NCBI RefSeq assembly: GCF_039531695.1
Contig: NZ_BAAAQN010000039.1
Coordinates: 1-64,000, forward strand
Length of the DNA stretch: 64,000 nucleotides
Source of the DNA: Catenulispora yoronensis
GTDB taxonomy: Bacteria > Actinomycetota > Actinomycetes > Streptomycetales > Catenulisporaceae
Direction of reading: 5' to 3'
The position numbers and the translations under genes are program-made. Below are positions 1 through 7,401 of this stretch, piece after piece. Positions within the stretch are counted from its first letter, which is position 1. Every line of letters begins with the position of its first letter. The notes under the pieces were generated by a model. That model saw nothing but the letters and a program-made list of their open reading frames with translations. It had not been told where the DNA came from and searched no databases.

Positions 1-128
1 TCGTATGGCTTCGAGAACCTCGATCATCAGGGTCCGTGCCCGCTTTCATCAAGACTCTGCGAAAATCACACCGGCCACGCCCCAGGCCGACAAACTCGTA
101 CCACCAGACGAGAACGCAGAAGCCCTGT

Positions 129-186
129 CGGCGGTACTGTAGGCAAAGCCCTGCCGACGTGACCGAGGAGAACAAACCAAAAACCC
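129..186 (+). repeat. left arm of 58-bp inverted repeat
   Basis: This 58-bp segment is the reverse complement of 467-524 with a single mismatch. The arms enclose about 280 bp that include the tandem repeat at 304-418. A diverged direct copy lies at 601-653. Similarity stops sharply outside the arms. Confidence 0.9.
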
Positions 187-303
187 AGGCAGAGAGCTGC
201 CAATCACGGGGTAGGGGGCTGGGCGCCTCGCTGACTACGGCCGCCGGGAAGGTTCAAAGCAAAGCAGGGGCCGAAGACCGCCAGCACCGGCGCCCCAAAG
301 AAC

Positions 304-418
304 TGCCTCGCCGAGTGGCCGAAGACCTGCCCACCGGGTGGCCGAAGGTTTGCCTCGCCGGGTTGGCCGAAGGCATACCTCATCGGGTGGCCGAAGGTTT
401 GCCTTACCGGCGGCCGGA
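304..418. repeat. 23-25-bp tandem repeat, about 4.7 copies
   Basis: Successive units start at 304, 328, 351, 376 and 400. Each follows the pattern TGCC-TCGCCGGG-TGGCCGAAGG with small length and base changes. The array sits between the two arms of the 58-bp inverted repeat. Confidence 0.8.
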
Positions 419-466
419 TGGCTGAAGTGGCCGCCCTCTGCCCCCGGATCCTTCAGTCCTCTCCCT

Positions 467-524
467 GGGGTTTTGGTTTGTTCTCCTCGGTCACGTCGGC
501 AGGGCTTTGCCTACAGTACCGCCG
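467..524 (-). repeat. right arm of 58-bp inverted repeat
   Basis: Reverse complement of 129-186 with one mismatch, near the outer end at about 470. Together the arms could form a large stem or mark a non-autonomous mobile element. No flanking target-site duplication is obvious. Confidence 0.9.
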
Positions 525-600
525 ACCAGGTGTCAAGTTCATGCACACCCAACCGCAGCGCTAGAACAACAAGGTTCCGGCATGGACTTGATACCTGGGC

Positions 601-653
601 GGCGGTGCTGTACCCGTAGGGCTGCCGACGTGAGCGAGGGGAACAAACCCCCA
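601..653 (+). repeat. diverged third copy of the 58-bp repeat
   Basis: It shares GGCGGT-CTGTA, the CTGCCGACGTGA block and the GAGG-GAACAAACC block with 129-186 in the same orientation, with scattered substitutions. A third copy shows that this is a repeat family rather than a chance palindrome. Confidence 0.65.
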
Positions 654-1002
654 CCCCACAAACCGCCAGCGCAGGGACTAGCAGGACCCCCCTATGGACT
701 AGCGCCAGTTCTCCGAGGGATCAGAGGCCCTCGCCGGAGGCGCCTGCCTTACCCAGCTTTTGACTTTGATCTTGATCTTCAACCAACAACCTTCAACCGA
801 CCCAAGACAAACCCCTCACACATCCCCAGAACCAACCCCCAACGCAGCGCCCGCCCCAAGCCAACCTCCCCCCTACCCCACTCCCCACCTCACTCAGCTC
901 CACACCACCCGGCGCGTGCCCCCAAGACTCAACCACCGCATCCACCTCTGCCTCTCCCCGCTCCGCCTCACTCCACCCCGCCTCACTCCACCCCCACCCG
1001 GC

Positions 1003-1038
1003 GGGTCGGCTCAGAGCCCGCTCGCTCTGAGCCGACCC
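1003..1038 (-). terminator. strong hairpin downstream of the DUF6230-DUF6114 operon
   Basis: Two perfect 14-bp arms (GGGTCGGCTCAGAG at 1003-1016 and its complement at 1025-1038) enclose an 8-nt loop. It lies about 100 bp past the stop of the minus-strand operon and has no T-tract, as is common for actinobacterial terminators. Function is inferred from structure and position. Confidence 0.6.
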
Positions 1039-1135
1039 AGTCCTGTGGGCGCGCGCGGAGCCACAGTCGGCGCGGAGACGCCCATGTCCAGGTGGCCCCT
1101 CCCTCAGGCGCGCGGAGTCGGGCACCGCGCCCAGG

Positions 1136-1732
1136 TCACACAAGCGGCAGGTGGCCGGTCATCGTGCCGTGGCCACCGGTATCTCCATTGTCTCCATTGT
1201 CTCCGTGGCCACCATGGTTGCCGTAGCCGCCGTACTCGCCATACCCGCCGTAGCCACCACGTCCGCCCCCGTCCCCCTCCCCCTCCCCCTCGTAGCGCCA
1301 AGCAGCAGGCTGCTCAGCCTCCGGGAGTTCGCTCCAGCCGAAGGCCAGGGAGGCGCCGACCATTGCGAGGATCATGCCGATCATGAAGCCGCCGAGGTTG
1401 GAGGTCATCCAGCTGGCTACTGAAAAGAGCAGTGACAGGATCGAGTAGAAGGTGCGGTGTGCGGGGTCGAAGATCAGGCTGAGGCCCAGGATGATCAGGA
1501 GGATCGGCACCAGGTAGCCGGAGATGCCGTACAGGCCCATGTGGAGGACCACTTTCCAGGGCACGTAGAACAGGGACAGCATCTCGCCGCCGCCGAGCAG
1601 GACCAGGAGGCCGCCCCAGAAGGGGCGGGTGCGGCGCCAGTGGCGGAAGGGCCGGCGCACCCCGCGCCGGCCGGGGCCCGCGGGGTACGCGGTCGCCGCG
1701 GCGCCGGGTGCGCCTTCTTCGTGCTCTGTCAC
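1136..1732 (-). CDS. DUF6114 family membrane protein
   Basis: A 198-aa integral membrane protein. After a charged N-terminus with RPFRHWRRTRPFWGG come four hydrophobic segments (roughly residues 35-55, 60-80, 85-105, 110-130), then a Gly/Tyr/His/Asp-rich tail built of GYG, GHG and DNG repeats. In actinomycetes DUF6114 proteins sit directly behind a DUF6230 gene, as here. The GTG start at 1732 is only 2 nt after the DUF6230 stop, so the two are surely co-translated. The function is unknown. The hydrophilic repeat tail is probably variable between strains; an upstream in-frame extension exists but would overlap the DUF6230 gene. Confidence 0.8.
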   Translation of the reverse strand: MTEHEEGAPGAAATAYPAGPGRRGVRRPFRHWRRTRPFWGGLLVLLGGGEMLSLFYVPWKVVLHMGLYGISGYLVPILLIILGLSLIFDPAHRTFYSILSLLFSVASWMTSNLGGFMIGMILAMVGASLAFGWSELPEAEQPAAWRYEGEGEGDGGGRGGYGGYGEYGGYGNHGGHGDNGDNGDTGGHGTMTGHLPLV

Positions 1733-1734
1733 GT

Positions 1735-2352
1735 TCAGCAGCCGTCGCTGGAGAAGGTCATGCTCAGGTTCGGCAGTTGGAACGTGGCGGCGGTGGCGGC
1801 CCAGTTGTGCTGGCGCACGTTGGTGATGTCGACGACGTCGGCCTCCTGGCCGAACACGCCGAGCGGACCGGCCAGCTTGGGTACCTGGTGCAGCTGGCTG
1901 GCGTCCTCGCCGATGTTGATGTTCTGGAAGTCGGCCTGGTCGCCGGTCAGCGAGTCCGAGTCCAGCACCAGGTTGGTGGCCTCGACCGGCTTGCTGCCGC
2001 CGCCGGCCTTGATCAGCAGGTTGGTGCCGACCAGGTTGACGCTCTGGCACAGGCTGTGGATCTCCGCCTTCCGGATGACCGACACGAACACCAGCTGCTG
2101 GCCGTTCTCGTCCTGCAGGTTCGGGCTGCCGTCAGCGGTCTGGTCCAGCCCGCCGTACTGCTGGAACCCCTCGCCGTGCAGGCTGGACGCGGTCACGTCG
2201 AACGGCATCCCGGAGATCGCGAACTGCACGCCGAGCGCGCCCTGTGCGGTGAGGAAGACCAGCGCGCCGGTGGTGCCCAGCGCGACCAGGCCCGGCACGG
2301 CGGCGCGCCGGAAGCGCACCTTGCCCTCGGCCCTTGCGGGTTTCGTCGCCAT
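1735..2352 (-). CDS. DUF6230 family exported protein
   Basis: 205 aa. A basic N-terminus (RFRRAAVPG) precedes a hydrophobic segment at about 18-42, acting as a signal anchor or uncleaved signal. The rest is a polar beta-rich domain with two cysteines (in SLCQS and SDGC). Homologues are often labelled cholesterol esterase, but I see no serine-hydrolase motif, so I do not use that name. The start is supported by GAAAGGAG 4 nt upstream. It is first in an operon with the DUF6114 membrane protein, suggesting a membrane-linked pair. The upstream region carries a TetR-like operator (2474-2490) shared with the divergent side of the cluster. Confidence 0.85.
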   Translation of the reverse strand: MATKPARAEGKVRFRRAAVPGLVALGTTGALVFLTAQGALGVQFAISGMPFDVTASSLHGEGFQQYGGLDQTADGSPNLQDENGQQLVFVSVIRKAEIHSLCQSVNLVGTNLLIKAGGGSKPVEATNLVLDSDSLTGDQADFQNINIGEDASQLHQVPKLAGPLGVFGQEADVVDITNVRQHNWAATAATFQLPNLSMTFSSDGC

Positions 2353-2473
2353 ACGGCTCCTTTCGATCCTGTCACCAGGCGTTCTTCAACGCTCGGCGCC
2401 TTGGTCCACGACCGCTTCCGGCGCCGGGGCGTACGGATGGGTGGGTACTGTGAACTGGATCACACTGCATAAG

Positions 2474-2490
2474 GTGACCGACCGGTAACA
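2474..2490. promoter_or_regulatory. putative TetR operator for the DUF6230 operon
   Basis: The stretch TGACCGACCGGTAACA shares the core ACCGRCCGGTAACA with the reverse complement of the palindrome at 3541-3556 on the other side of the TetR gene. Two matching sites flanking one TetR gene suggest a common regulator. The distance to the DUF6230 start is about 120 bp. Confidence 0.5.
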
Positions 2491-2531
2491 TACTCCCCGG
2501 GTTTTGAATGGGCAACTATTCGCCCCCTGAT

Positions 2532-3446
2532 TCAGTCCTTGGCACCCGCCGCGCCGACACCGGCCTCGGCCTGCGCCGGGACACAGGGTGCGACAGAACG
2601 CTGATGATCTCCGGCCCCGGATCCGGCGGCCGCCTCGGCCGCGGCCCGGGCGGCGGCCCGCGGTCCGGCGAACGGCGCGACCACGAAGTAGACCAGCGCC
2701 GGCAGCAGCCCGGGCAGCTCGGCGATCCGGCCGTCGGCGATGTACCGGTAGAGCGTGCCGTAGGCCCCGGACACCACGCTGCCGACCAGTTCGTCCCGGT
2801 CCACCCCGGCCGGCGTGGCCGGGGCCACAGCGAAGAAGGCCTCGAAGTCGCGCAGCCGCTCGGCCCGCGCCCGCCGCCCCTCGGGGCCGACCGCGTCGAT
2901 CTCCACGATCGCCGCCGTGGCGAAGGCCGGGACGCTGGCCAGCACGTCCAGCAGGACGGCCAGCACCGAGCGCGTGGCGCGGGTCCAGCCCCGCAGGCAG
3001 TCCCCCGACTCCAGGTCCCCGGCGCCGCAGCCGTCGGCTTCGCGATCCTCGACTTCGCAGCCCTCTGTCTCGCGTCCCGCGACTTCGCGCCCCTCGGCCA
3101 CCGAAGCCGCGAAAGCGTTGCGCAGCATGGCGAACAGCACATCGGTCCCGTGCCGGTAGGCGGCCAGGAAGGCGCCCTGTTTGCTCTCGAAGTGCTCGTA
3201 GAACGCCGGCCGCGTCACGCCGGAGGCCCGGCAGATATCGCTGACCGAAGCGTTCGCGTAGCCGTGTTCGGCCACAGTTCGGACCAGACCGTCGTAGAGC
3301 CGGTCGCGTTGCGTCGCGGCCACCTGCTCGCGCGGCACCCGGCTCGGCCCGCGTTTGATGGCGCGCTGCGGATCACGGGCGTCACGTGCGCCGGGAAGCG
3401 TGGCCAAGGCGGTAATCAGACCAGTGACGTGCAATGTCTCCTCCAT
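2532..3446 (-). CDS. TetR/AcrR family transcriptional regulator
   Basis: 304 aa. The N-terminal TetR DNA-binding domain (about 45-95) has the helix-turn-helix SVSDICRASGVTRPAFYEHF. The C-terminal ligand domain has a strange insert of five-residue acidic repeats (GREVA, GRETE, GCEVE, DREAD, GCGAG) coded by 15-bp DNA repeats at about 3010-3110. ATG at 3446 was chosen because the TetR domain follows at a normal distance; the frame stays open further upstream but that part has no family similarity. It lies between two operons with matching operator-like palindromes and probably represses both. The likely ligand is a hydrophobic molecule, by family analogy only. Confidence 0.8.
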   Translation of the reverse strand: MEETLHVTGLITALATLPGARDARDPQRAIKRGPSRVPREQVAATQRDRLYDGLVRTVAEHGYANASVSDICRASGVTRPAFYEHFESKQGAFLAAYRHGTDVLFAMLRNAFAASVAEGREVAGRETEGCEVEDREADGCGAGDLESGDCLRGWTRATRSVLAVLLDVLASVPAFATAAIVEIDAVGPEGRRARAERLRDFEAFFAVAPATPAGVDRDELVGSVVSGAYGTLYRYIADGRIAELPGLLPALVYFVVAPFAGPRAAARAAAEAAAGSGAGDHQRSVAPCVPAQAEAGVGAAGAKD

Positions 3447-3540
3447 GGGTGGTGGTGGGAGACGGGCGGGCGGTACGGACATCTCCACCCCCTGAGGGTT
3501 GACTGACGAACCCTGCGGAGTTACAACTCCCACGAGTTTT

Positions 3541-3556
3541 GTTACCGGCCGGTATC
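3541..3556. promoter_or_regulatory. putative TetR operator for the exported-protein pair
   Basis: GTTACCGGCCGGTATC contains the perfect 12-bp palindrome TACCGGCCGGTA (3543-3554). Its reverse complement matches the site at 2474-2490. It lies in the gap between the divergent TetR gene and the exported-protein operon, so it could control both. Confidence 0.5.
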
Positions 3557-3648
3557 GCTGCGTGATCACTACACCCGCACCATCACCGGCGTCCTCCTCG
3601 ACGCCACCTTCGCACATCTGACATCCCCGTTGACGAGGGAGCGTGAAC

Positions 3649-4581
3649 ATGGCTGCTGCAAGCCTGTTCCACCGGCTCAAACACCGGGCCGCGGCTGCCG
3701 CCGCGGCGGCGTTCGCCCTGGTGGCGGTCGCCGCGTCGCCCGCGGCGGCGAGCACACCGCAACCATCGGGCCCGTACGCCGGCATGGGCACCTGCCCGGT
3801 CGCGAGCCCGCAGCTGCAGAACCCGAACAACGCCGTGGTGGGCTGCGTCGTGGCCACCATAGGTGGTGGAGGATTCACCGTGGGTAGCACCAAGGTGAAT
3901 TTCTCCTCACCGATGACGGTGAAGTTCGGCATGTACTGGGCGGCCGACGGGCCGACGGTGACCTTCCCGGACGAGACCACCGCCGCGCTGTTCTCCACGG
4001 CGACCCCGACCGACGGCACCGAGCTGTCCGCCAGCCCGCTGAACGTGCCCATCCCGGGCCTGGCCAACTTCTGGCCCGGTGTCACCAGCGCCATCGTGCT
4101 GATCGAGCCCGCCGGGCCGGTCACCGCGTTCGCGCCGCTGTCCGCCGGCGAGAACTACCCGCTGTTCAAACTGCCGATCAAGCTGCACCTGCTCAACGCG
4201 TTCCTGGGGCTGAACTGCTACGTCGGCTCCACCAGCAGCCCGATCGTGCTCAGCCCGACGGCCGGCACCACCAGCCCGCCGCCGCCCAACCGGCCGGCCA
4301 CCGGCGATCCCGGCAGCATCGCGATCACCGCCGACCCGAACGGGTACGGCGCCTCGGTCATCGACTTCGCCGGCGCGACCTTGGTCGACAACGCGCTGTC
4401 GGTACCGGGGGCGCACGGCTGCGGAATCCTGGACTCCGCCGACTGGATCGTGAACTCGCTGTTCGGCGTGCCCTCGGCACCCGGGCACAACACCGTGACG
4501 CTCACCGGCGTCGGCGCCGCCATCGCCGTCGACACCAGCGTCAGCGACCTGACCACCGCCATCAACGCCACACGGAAGTGA
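3649..4581 (+). CDS. exported protein of unknown function
   Basis: 310 aa. A clear Sec signal peptide has an Ala-rich core (about 17-40) and a likely cut after AAAS. The mature part is rich in Thr, Ser, Pro and Gly, beta-strand-like, with cysteines in MGTCPV, VGCVV, LNCYV and HGCGI that may form disulfides, plus a TTSPPPPNRPATG linker. I recognise no named family. ATG 3649 is preferred over GTG 3643 because GAGGGA lies 8 nt before it. It overlaps the next exported-protein gene and shares a TetR-like operator with the DUF6230 operon, suggesting a joint role at the cell envelope. Confidence 0.8.
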   Translation: MAAASLFHRLKHRAAAAAAAAFALVAVAASPAAASTPQPSGPYAGMGTCPVASPQLQNPNNAVVGCVVATIGGGGFTVGSTKVNFSSPMTVKFGMYWAADGPTVTFPDETTAALFSTATPTDGTELSASPLNVPIPGLANFWPGVTSAIVLIEPAGPVTAFAPLSAGENYPLFKLPIKLHLLNAFLGLNCYVGSTSSPIVLSPTAGTTSPPPPNRPATGDPGSIAITADPNGYGASVIDFAGATLVDNALSVPGAHGCGILDSADWIVNSLFGVPSAPGHNTVTLTGVGAAIAVDTSVSDLTTAINATRK

Positions 4582-5249
4582 GTCCCGCCATCATGCGCAA
4601 GCGCACCCTCGCCGCCACCGCCGCCACCGCCGCCTGCGGCCTGGTCCTCACCGTCGCCGGGCAGGCCTCGGCCAGCACCGGCGGTGTCCTGACCGTCGGC
4701 GCCGCCGGCAGCGGCGCCACCAACGTCAACGTCGGCGACGTCCTCACCGGCCCGATCTCCAGCAACTTCGTGTTCACCACCAGCTCGGGCAAGATCACCT
4801 GCACCAGCGGGAAGTTCACCGCCACCGACTCCACCAACGGCGCGGTCGGCACCAGCGCCACCGAGAGCATCACCCAGCTGCACGCCGACGCCGCGAACTG
4901 CACCACCACCATCTCCGGCACCACCAGCGTGGTCAGCGTCGAGATCAACGGCACGGCCAACGGCAAGGTCACCGACGGCGCCAGCCCGACGCTGCACGTG
5001 ACCAACCTGGACGAGAAGGTCACGATGAAGACCATCCTGCTCACCAACGTGGTCTGCGACTTCGGCGTCACCGGCACCAACGAGATCGACGGCGCGCTGT
5101 CCAACACCACCAACGGCGTCACCTTCACCTCGCAGGCCGTCTCCAAGATCAGCGGGTCCAGCCTGTGCCCGACGACCGGGACGTTCAGCGGCGGCATCGC
5201 CCCGATCACCGACACCACGCAGTCCTCCCTGAAGACGTTCGTCAACTGA
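4578..5249 (+). CDS. exported protein of unknown function, coupled to the gene before
   Basis: 223 aa from GTG 4578, which overlaps the previous stop (GTGA); ATG 4593 (MRKRT) is an equally good start. A signal peptide (cut near GQASAST) is followed by a Thr/Ser/Asn-rich, beta-type mature domain with four cysteines (ITCTSG, ANCTTT, VVCDFG, SLCPTT), which could make two disulfides. There is no transmembrane segment and no recognised domain. The overlap with the upstream gene implies translational coupling, so the two proteins are probably made in equal amounts and may work together outside the membrane. Confidence 0.8.
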   Translation: MSPAIMRKRTLAATAATAACGLVLTVAGQASASTGGVLTVGAAGSGATNVNVGDVLTGPISSNFVFTTSSGKITCTSGKFTATDSTNGAVGTSATESITQLHADAANCTTTISGTTSVVSVEINGTANGKVTDGASPTLHVTNLDEKVTMKTILLTNVVCDFGVTGTNEIDGALSNTTNGVTFTSQAVSKISGSSLCPTTGTFSGGIAPITDTTQSSLKTFVN

Positions 5250-5293
5250 CGCCGGGAGAAGGTTCGGAAGCAGTAATCTGAACCGCCCCACTC

Positions 5294-5343
5294 CGGAGGG
5301 GCCCGGTCGGGCTCCGGGCTCCTCCGTTCCCCACAGCGTGGGG
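5294..5343. terminator. double hairpin between convergent genes
   Basis: Two hairpins follow each other. At 5294-5326, 13-bp arms with one mismatch enclose a 7-nt loop. At 5329-5343, CCCCAC and GTGGGG enclose AGC. They lie between the end of the exported-protein operon and the end of the convergent phosphotransferase gene, so a bidirectional terminator is likely. Confidence 0.65.
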
Positions 5344-5358
5344 CGGTTCCCACCGCGC

Positions 5359-6432
5359 TCAGCGCGTCCGGTCCAGATACCGCCGCCCGCCCTCGACCAG
5401 GGCCGGGACCGCGGCTCCGGCCCGCTCGAACCCCTCCCCGAGGGTCAGCCCGTGCTCATGGCGGTAGTGGATGCCCTCCAGGACGACCGCCAGCTTGTAA
5501 TGGCTGAAAGCGACATACCAGTCGAGGTCGTCGACGATCAGGCCGGTCGCGGCCTGGTACCGGTCGACGACCTCGCGGCCGGCCAGGAACCCCTCGTGGT
5601 TGGTCAGGCCGCCGCTGGCCGAAAGGATGCCCTTCGCCGGATGCCCCGGGTCCTCCCAGTACGTCAGCAGCAGCCCCAGATCGGCCAGCGGATCGCCGAG
5701 CGTGGACATCTCCCAGTCGAACACCGCGGCCACGCCGATCGCGTCCGCCCCGAACCGCATCATCACGTTGTCGAGCCGGAAGTCGCCGTGCAGGACCGCC
5801 GAGCGCTGCGTCACCGGCACCGCGGCCCGCAGGCCGTCGCCGAGCTCGAACAGCCCGCGGATCTCCCGGCTCTGGGACGCCGCGTACTGGCGGTCCCACC
5901 GATCGAGCTGCCGGTGCAGATACCCCTCGGGACGCCCGAAGTCCGCCAGCCCCACCGCCTCCGGGTCCACGCCGTGCAGCCCGGCCAGCACGTCCACCAG
6001 GCTCTCGCTCACCGCGCGCGCCTGCGCAGGCGTCAGCGCGGCGCACTGCGCCCGCGTCCGCAGCACCACCCCGTCGGCCTTCTCCATCAGGTAGAACGGC
6101 GCGCCGATCACGTCCGGGTCCTCGCACAGCAGGTAGGCGCGCGCCACCGGCACAGCCGTACCGGCGAGCGCCGAGACAACCCGGAACTCCCGCCGCATAT
6201 CGTGCGCCGTCGGCAGCACATGCCCCAACGGCGGCCGCCGCAGAATCAGCGCCCGACCCTCGGCGTCGCGCAGTTCGTACGTCAGATTGGACAGGCCGCC
6301 GGCGATCAGCGTCGCCGACAGCGGTCCCCGCACCTTCAGGTCGGGCGCGTGATCGCCGAGGTGCACATCCAGGTACTCAGCGACCGCAATCAGGTCGAGG
6401 CCCACCAAAGCGGGAGCAGCAGGGTCTGTCAC
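5359..6432 (-). CDS. phosphotransferase family protein (APH fold)
   Basis: 357 aa, full length for the aminoglycoside-phosphotransferase-like kinases related to the ACAD10 N-terminal domain. Visible motifs are the nucleotide loop LIAGGLSNLTYEL, the catalytic HGDFRLDN (from about residue 215) and the metal-binding DWEMSTLGDP (about 239). Close relatives are usually placed in acyl-CoA or lipid metabolism rather than drug resistance; the substrate cannot be read from the sequence. The divergent short-chain dehydrogenase starts about 90 bp away and may belong to the same pathway, which is a common pairing in actinobacteria. Confidence 0.85.
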   Translation of the reverse strand: MTDPAAPALVGLDLIAVAEYLDVHLGDHAPDLKVRGPLSATLIAGGLSNLTYELRDAEGRALILRRPPLGHVLPTAHDMRREFRVVSALAGTAVPVARAYLLCEDPDVIGAPFYLMEKADGVVLRTRAQCAALTPAQARAVSESLVDVLAGLHGVDPEAVGLADFGRPEGYLHRQLDRWDRQYAASQSREIRGLFELGDGLRAAVPVTQRSAVLHGDFRLDNVMMRFGADAIGVAAVFDWEMSTLGDPLADLGLLLTYWEDPGHPAKGILSASGGLTNHEGFLAGREVVDRYQAATGLIVDDLDWYVAFSHYKLAVVLEGIHYRHEHGLTLGEGFERAGAAVPALVEGGRRYLDRTR

Positions 6433-6519
6433 CCTTCGAAAGGTATGGCTTATCGTTCACTCGCGGAAGGGCGATTTTCCGCCGCTCCCCACCTTCCCCA
6501 GCCCCGAAGGAGCAAGGCA

Positions 6520-7296
6520 GTGGACATCCGACTGGACGGCAAGGTCGCCCTGGTCACCGGCGGCTCCCGGGGCATCGGGCAGGCGATCGCGGCGACCTAC
6601 GCGGAGTGCGGGGCGCGGGTGGTGATCACGTCCCGGAAGATCGAGGGCCTGGAGCGGTCGGCGGAGGAGATCCGGAGCCGCGTGCCGGGGGCCGAGGTGG
6701 TGCCGTTCGCGGCGCACGCCGGGGACCCGCAGGCGGCGCGGGACGCGGTGGCGCTGGCCGTCGACACCTTCGGCACGCTGGACATCCTGGTGAACAACGC
6801 CGCGACGAACCCGCACTTCGGCAACGTCGTGGGCGTGGACGTGCCCCGGTTCGACAAGACCGTCGAGGTGAACCTGCGCGGCCCGCTGGTGTGGACGCAG
6901 GAGGCGTGGGGGCAGGCGATGGGGCCGGACACGGCGCACCCCGGCGGCTGCGTGATCAACCTGTCCTCGGTCAGCGGCCTCCAGTTCAACGACCCTCTGG
7001 GCGTGTACGGCATGACCAAGGCCGCGCTGATCCACCAGACCAAGCACCTGGCCGGGGAGCTGGCGCCGGCGGTGCGGGTCAACGCGATCGCGCCGGGCCT
7101 GGTCAAGACCGAGTTCGCGCGGTCGCTGTGGGAGGGCGCCGCTCCGGACGCGAAGTATCCGTGGGCCCTGGAGCGCCTCGGCGATCCGCAGGACATCGCC
7201 AACGCGGCGTTGTTCCTGGCCAGCGACCTGGCGTCGTGGATCACCGGCGAGGTGCTGGTGGTCGACGGCGGGGCGATGATCAAGGGCGGGATCTGA
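6520..7296 (+). CDS. SDR family NAD(P)-dependent oxidoreductase
   Basis: 258 aa classical short-chain dehydrogenase. It has the cofactor motif TGGSRGIG (about 13-20), NNAA (about 91), a catalytic Ser149-Tyr163-Lys167 set in NLSSVSG and YGMTK, and a C-terminal GEVLVVDGG. GTG 6520 is chosen because AAGGAG lies 7 nt upstream. It is divergent from the ACAD10-like phosphotransferase; SDRs of this kind are often FabG-like or act on hydroxyacyl or steroid substrates, which cannot be resolved here. Confidence 0.9.
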   Translation: MDIRLDGKVALVTGGSRGIGQAIAATYAECGARVVITSRKIEGLERSAEEIRSRVPGAEVVPFAAHAGDPQAARDAVALAVDTFGTLDILVNNAATNPHFGNVVGVDVPRFDKTVEVNLRGPLVWTQEAWGQAMGPDTAHPGGCVINLSSVSGLQFNDPLGVYGMTKAALIHQTKHLAGELAPAVRVNAIAPGLVKTEFARSLWEGAAPDAKYPWALERLGDPQDIANAALFLASDLASWITGEVLVVDGGAMIKGGI

Positions 7297-7330
7297 GGTT
7301 GGCCTGAGGTTGTTCCAGGGTTGATCCGAC

Positions 7331-7390
7331 CCCGTTCCGGACCGTTCCGGATCGCTCCAGAACGCTCCGGACCGCTCCAGAACGCTCCGA
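7331..7390. repeat. 10-bp tandem repeat between SDR and bioA
   Basis: Six consecutive 10-bp units follow the pattern ACCGNTCCRG, with a 20-bp higher-order unit repeated at 7351-7390. The array lies between the convergent SDR and bioA genes. It has no hairpin of its own. Confidence 0.8.
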
Positions 7391-7401
7391 GCCGACCCGG
7401 C

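Larger units (their letters stand above)
1..1135. other. non-coding, repeat-rich stretch
   Basis: I find no convincing gene here; the open frames that exist lack ribosome sites, known domains and actinobacterial codon structure. It holds a 58-bp inverted repeat (129-186 and 467-524), a diverged third copy near 601-653, a 23-25-bp tandem repeat (304-418), a C-rich low-complexity tract (about 786-1000) and a strong hairpin at 1003-1038. It lies downstream of the DUF6230-DUF6114 operon. Confidence 0.6.

Noticed and set aside
36..1226. Several overlapping frames in the first 1.2 kb
   Set aside because: They cross the inverted and tandem repeats, have no ribosome site and no recognised domain; treated as non-coding.
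1735..2352. Naming the DUF6230 protein a cholesterol esterase
   Set aside because: That label is common in databases, but no serine-hydrolase or lipase motif is present.
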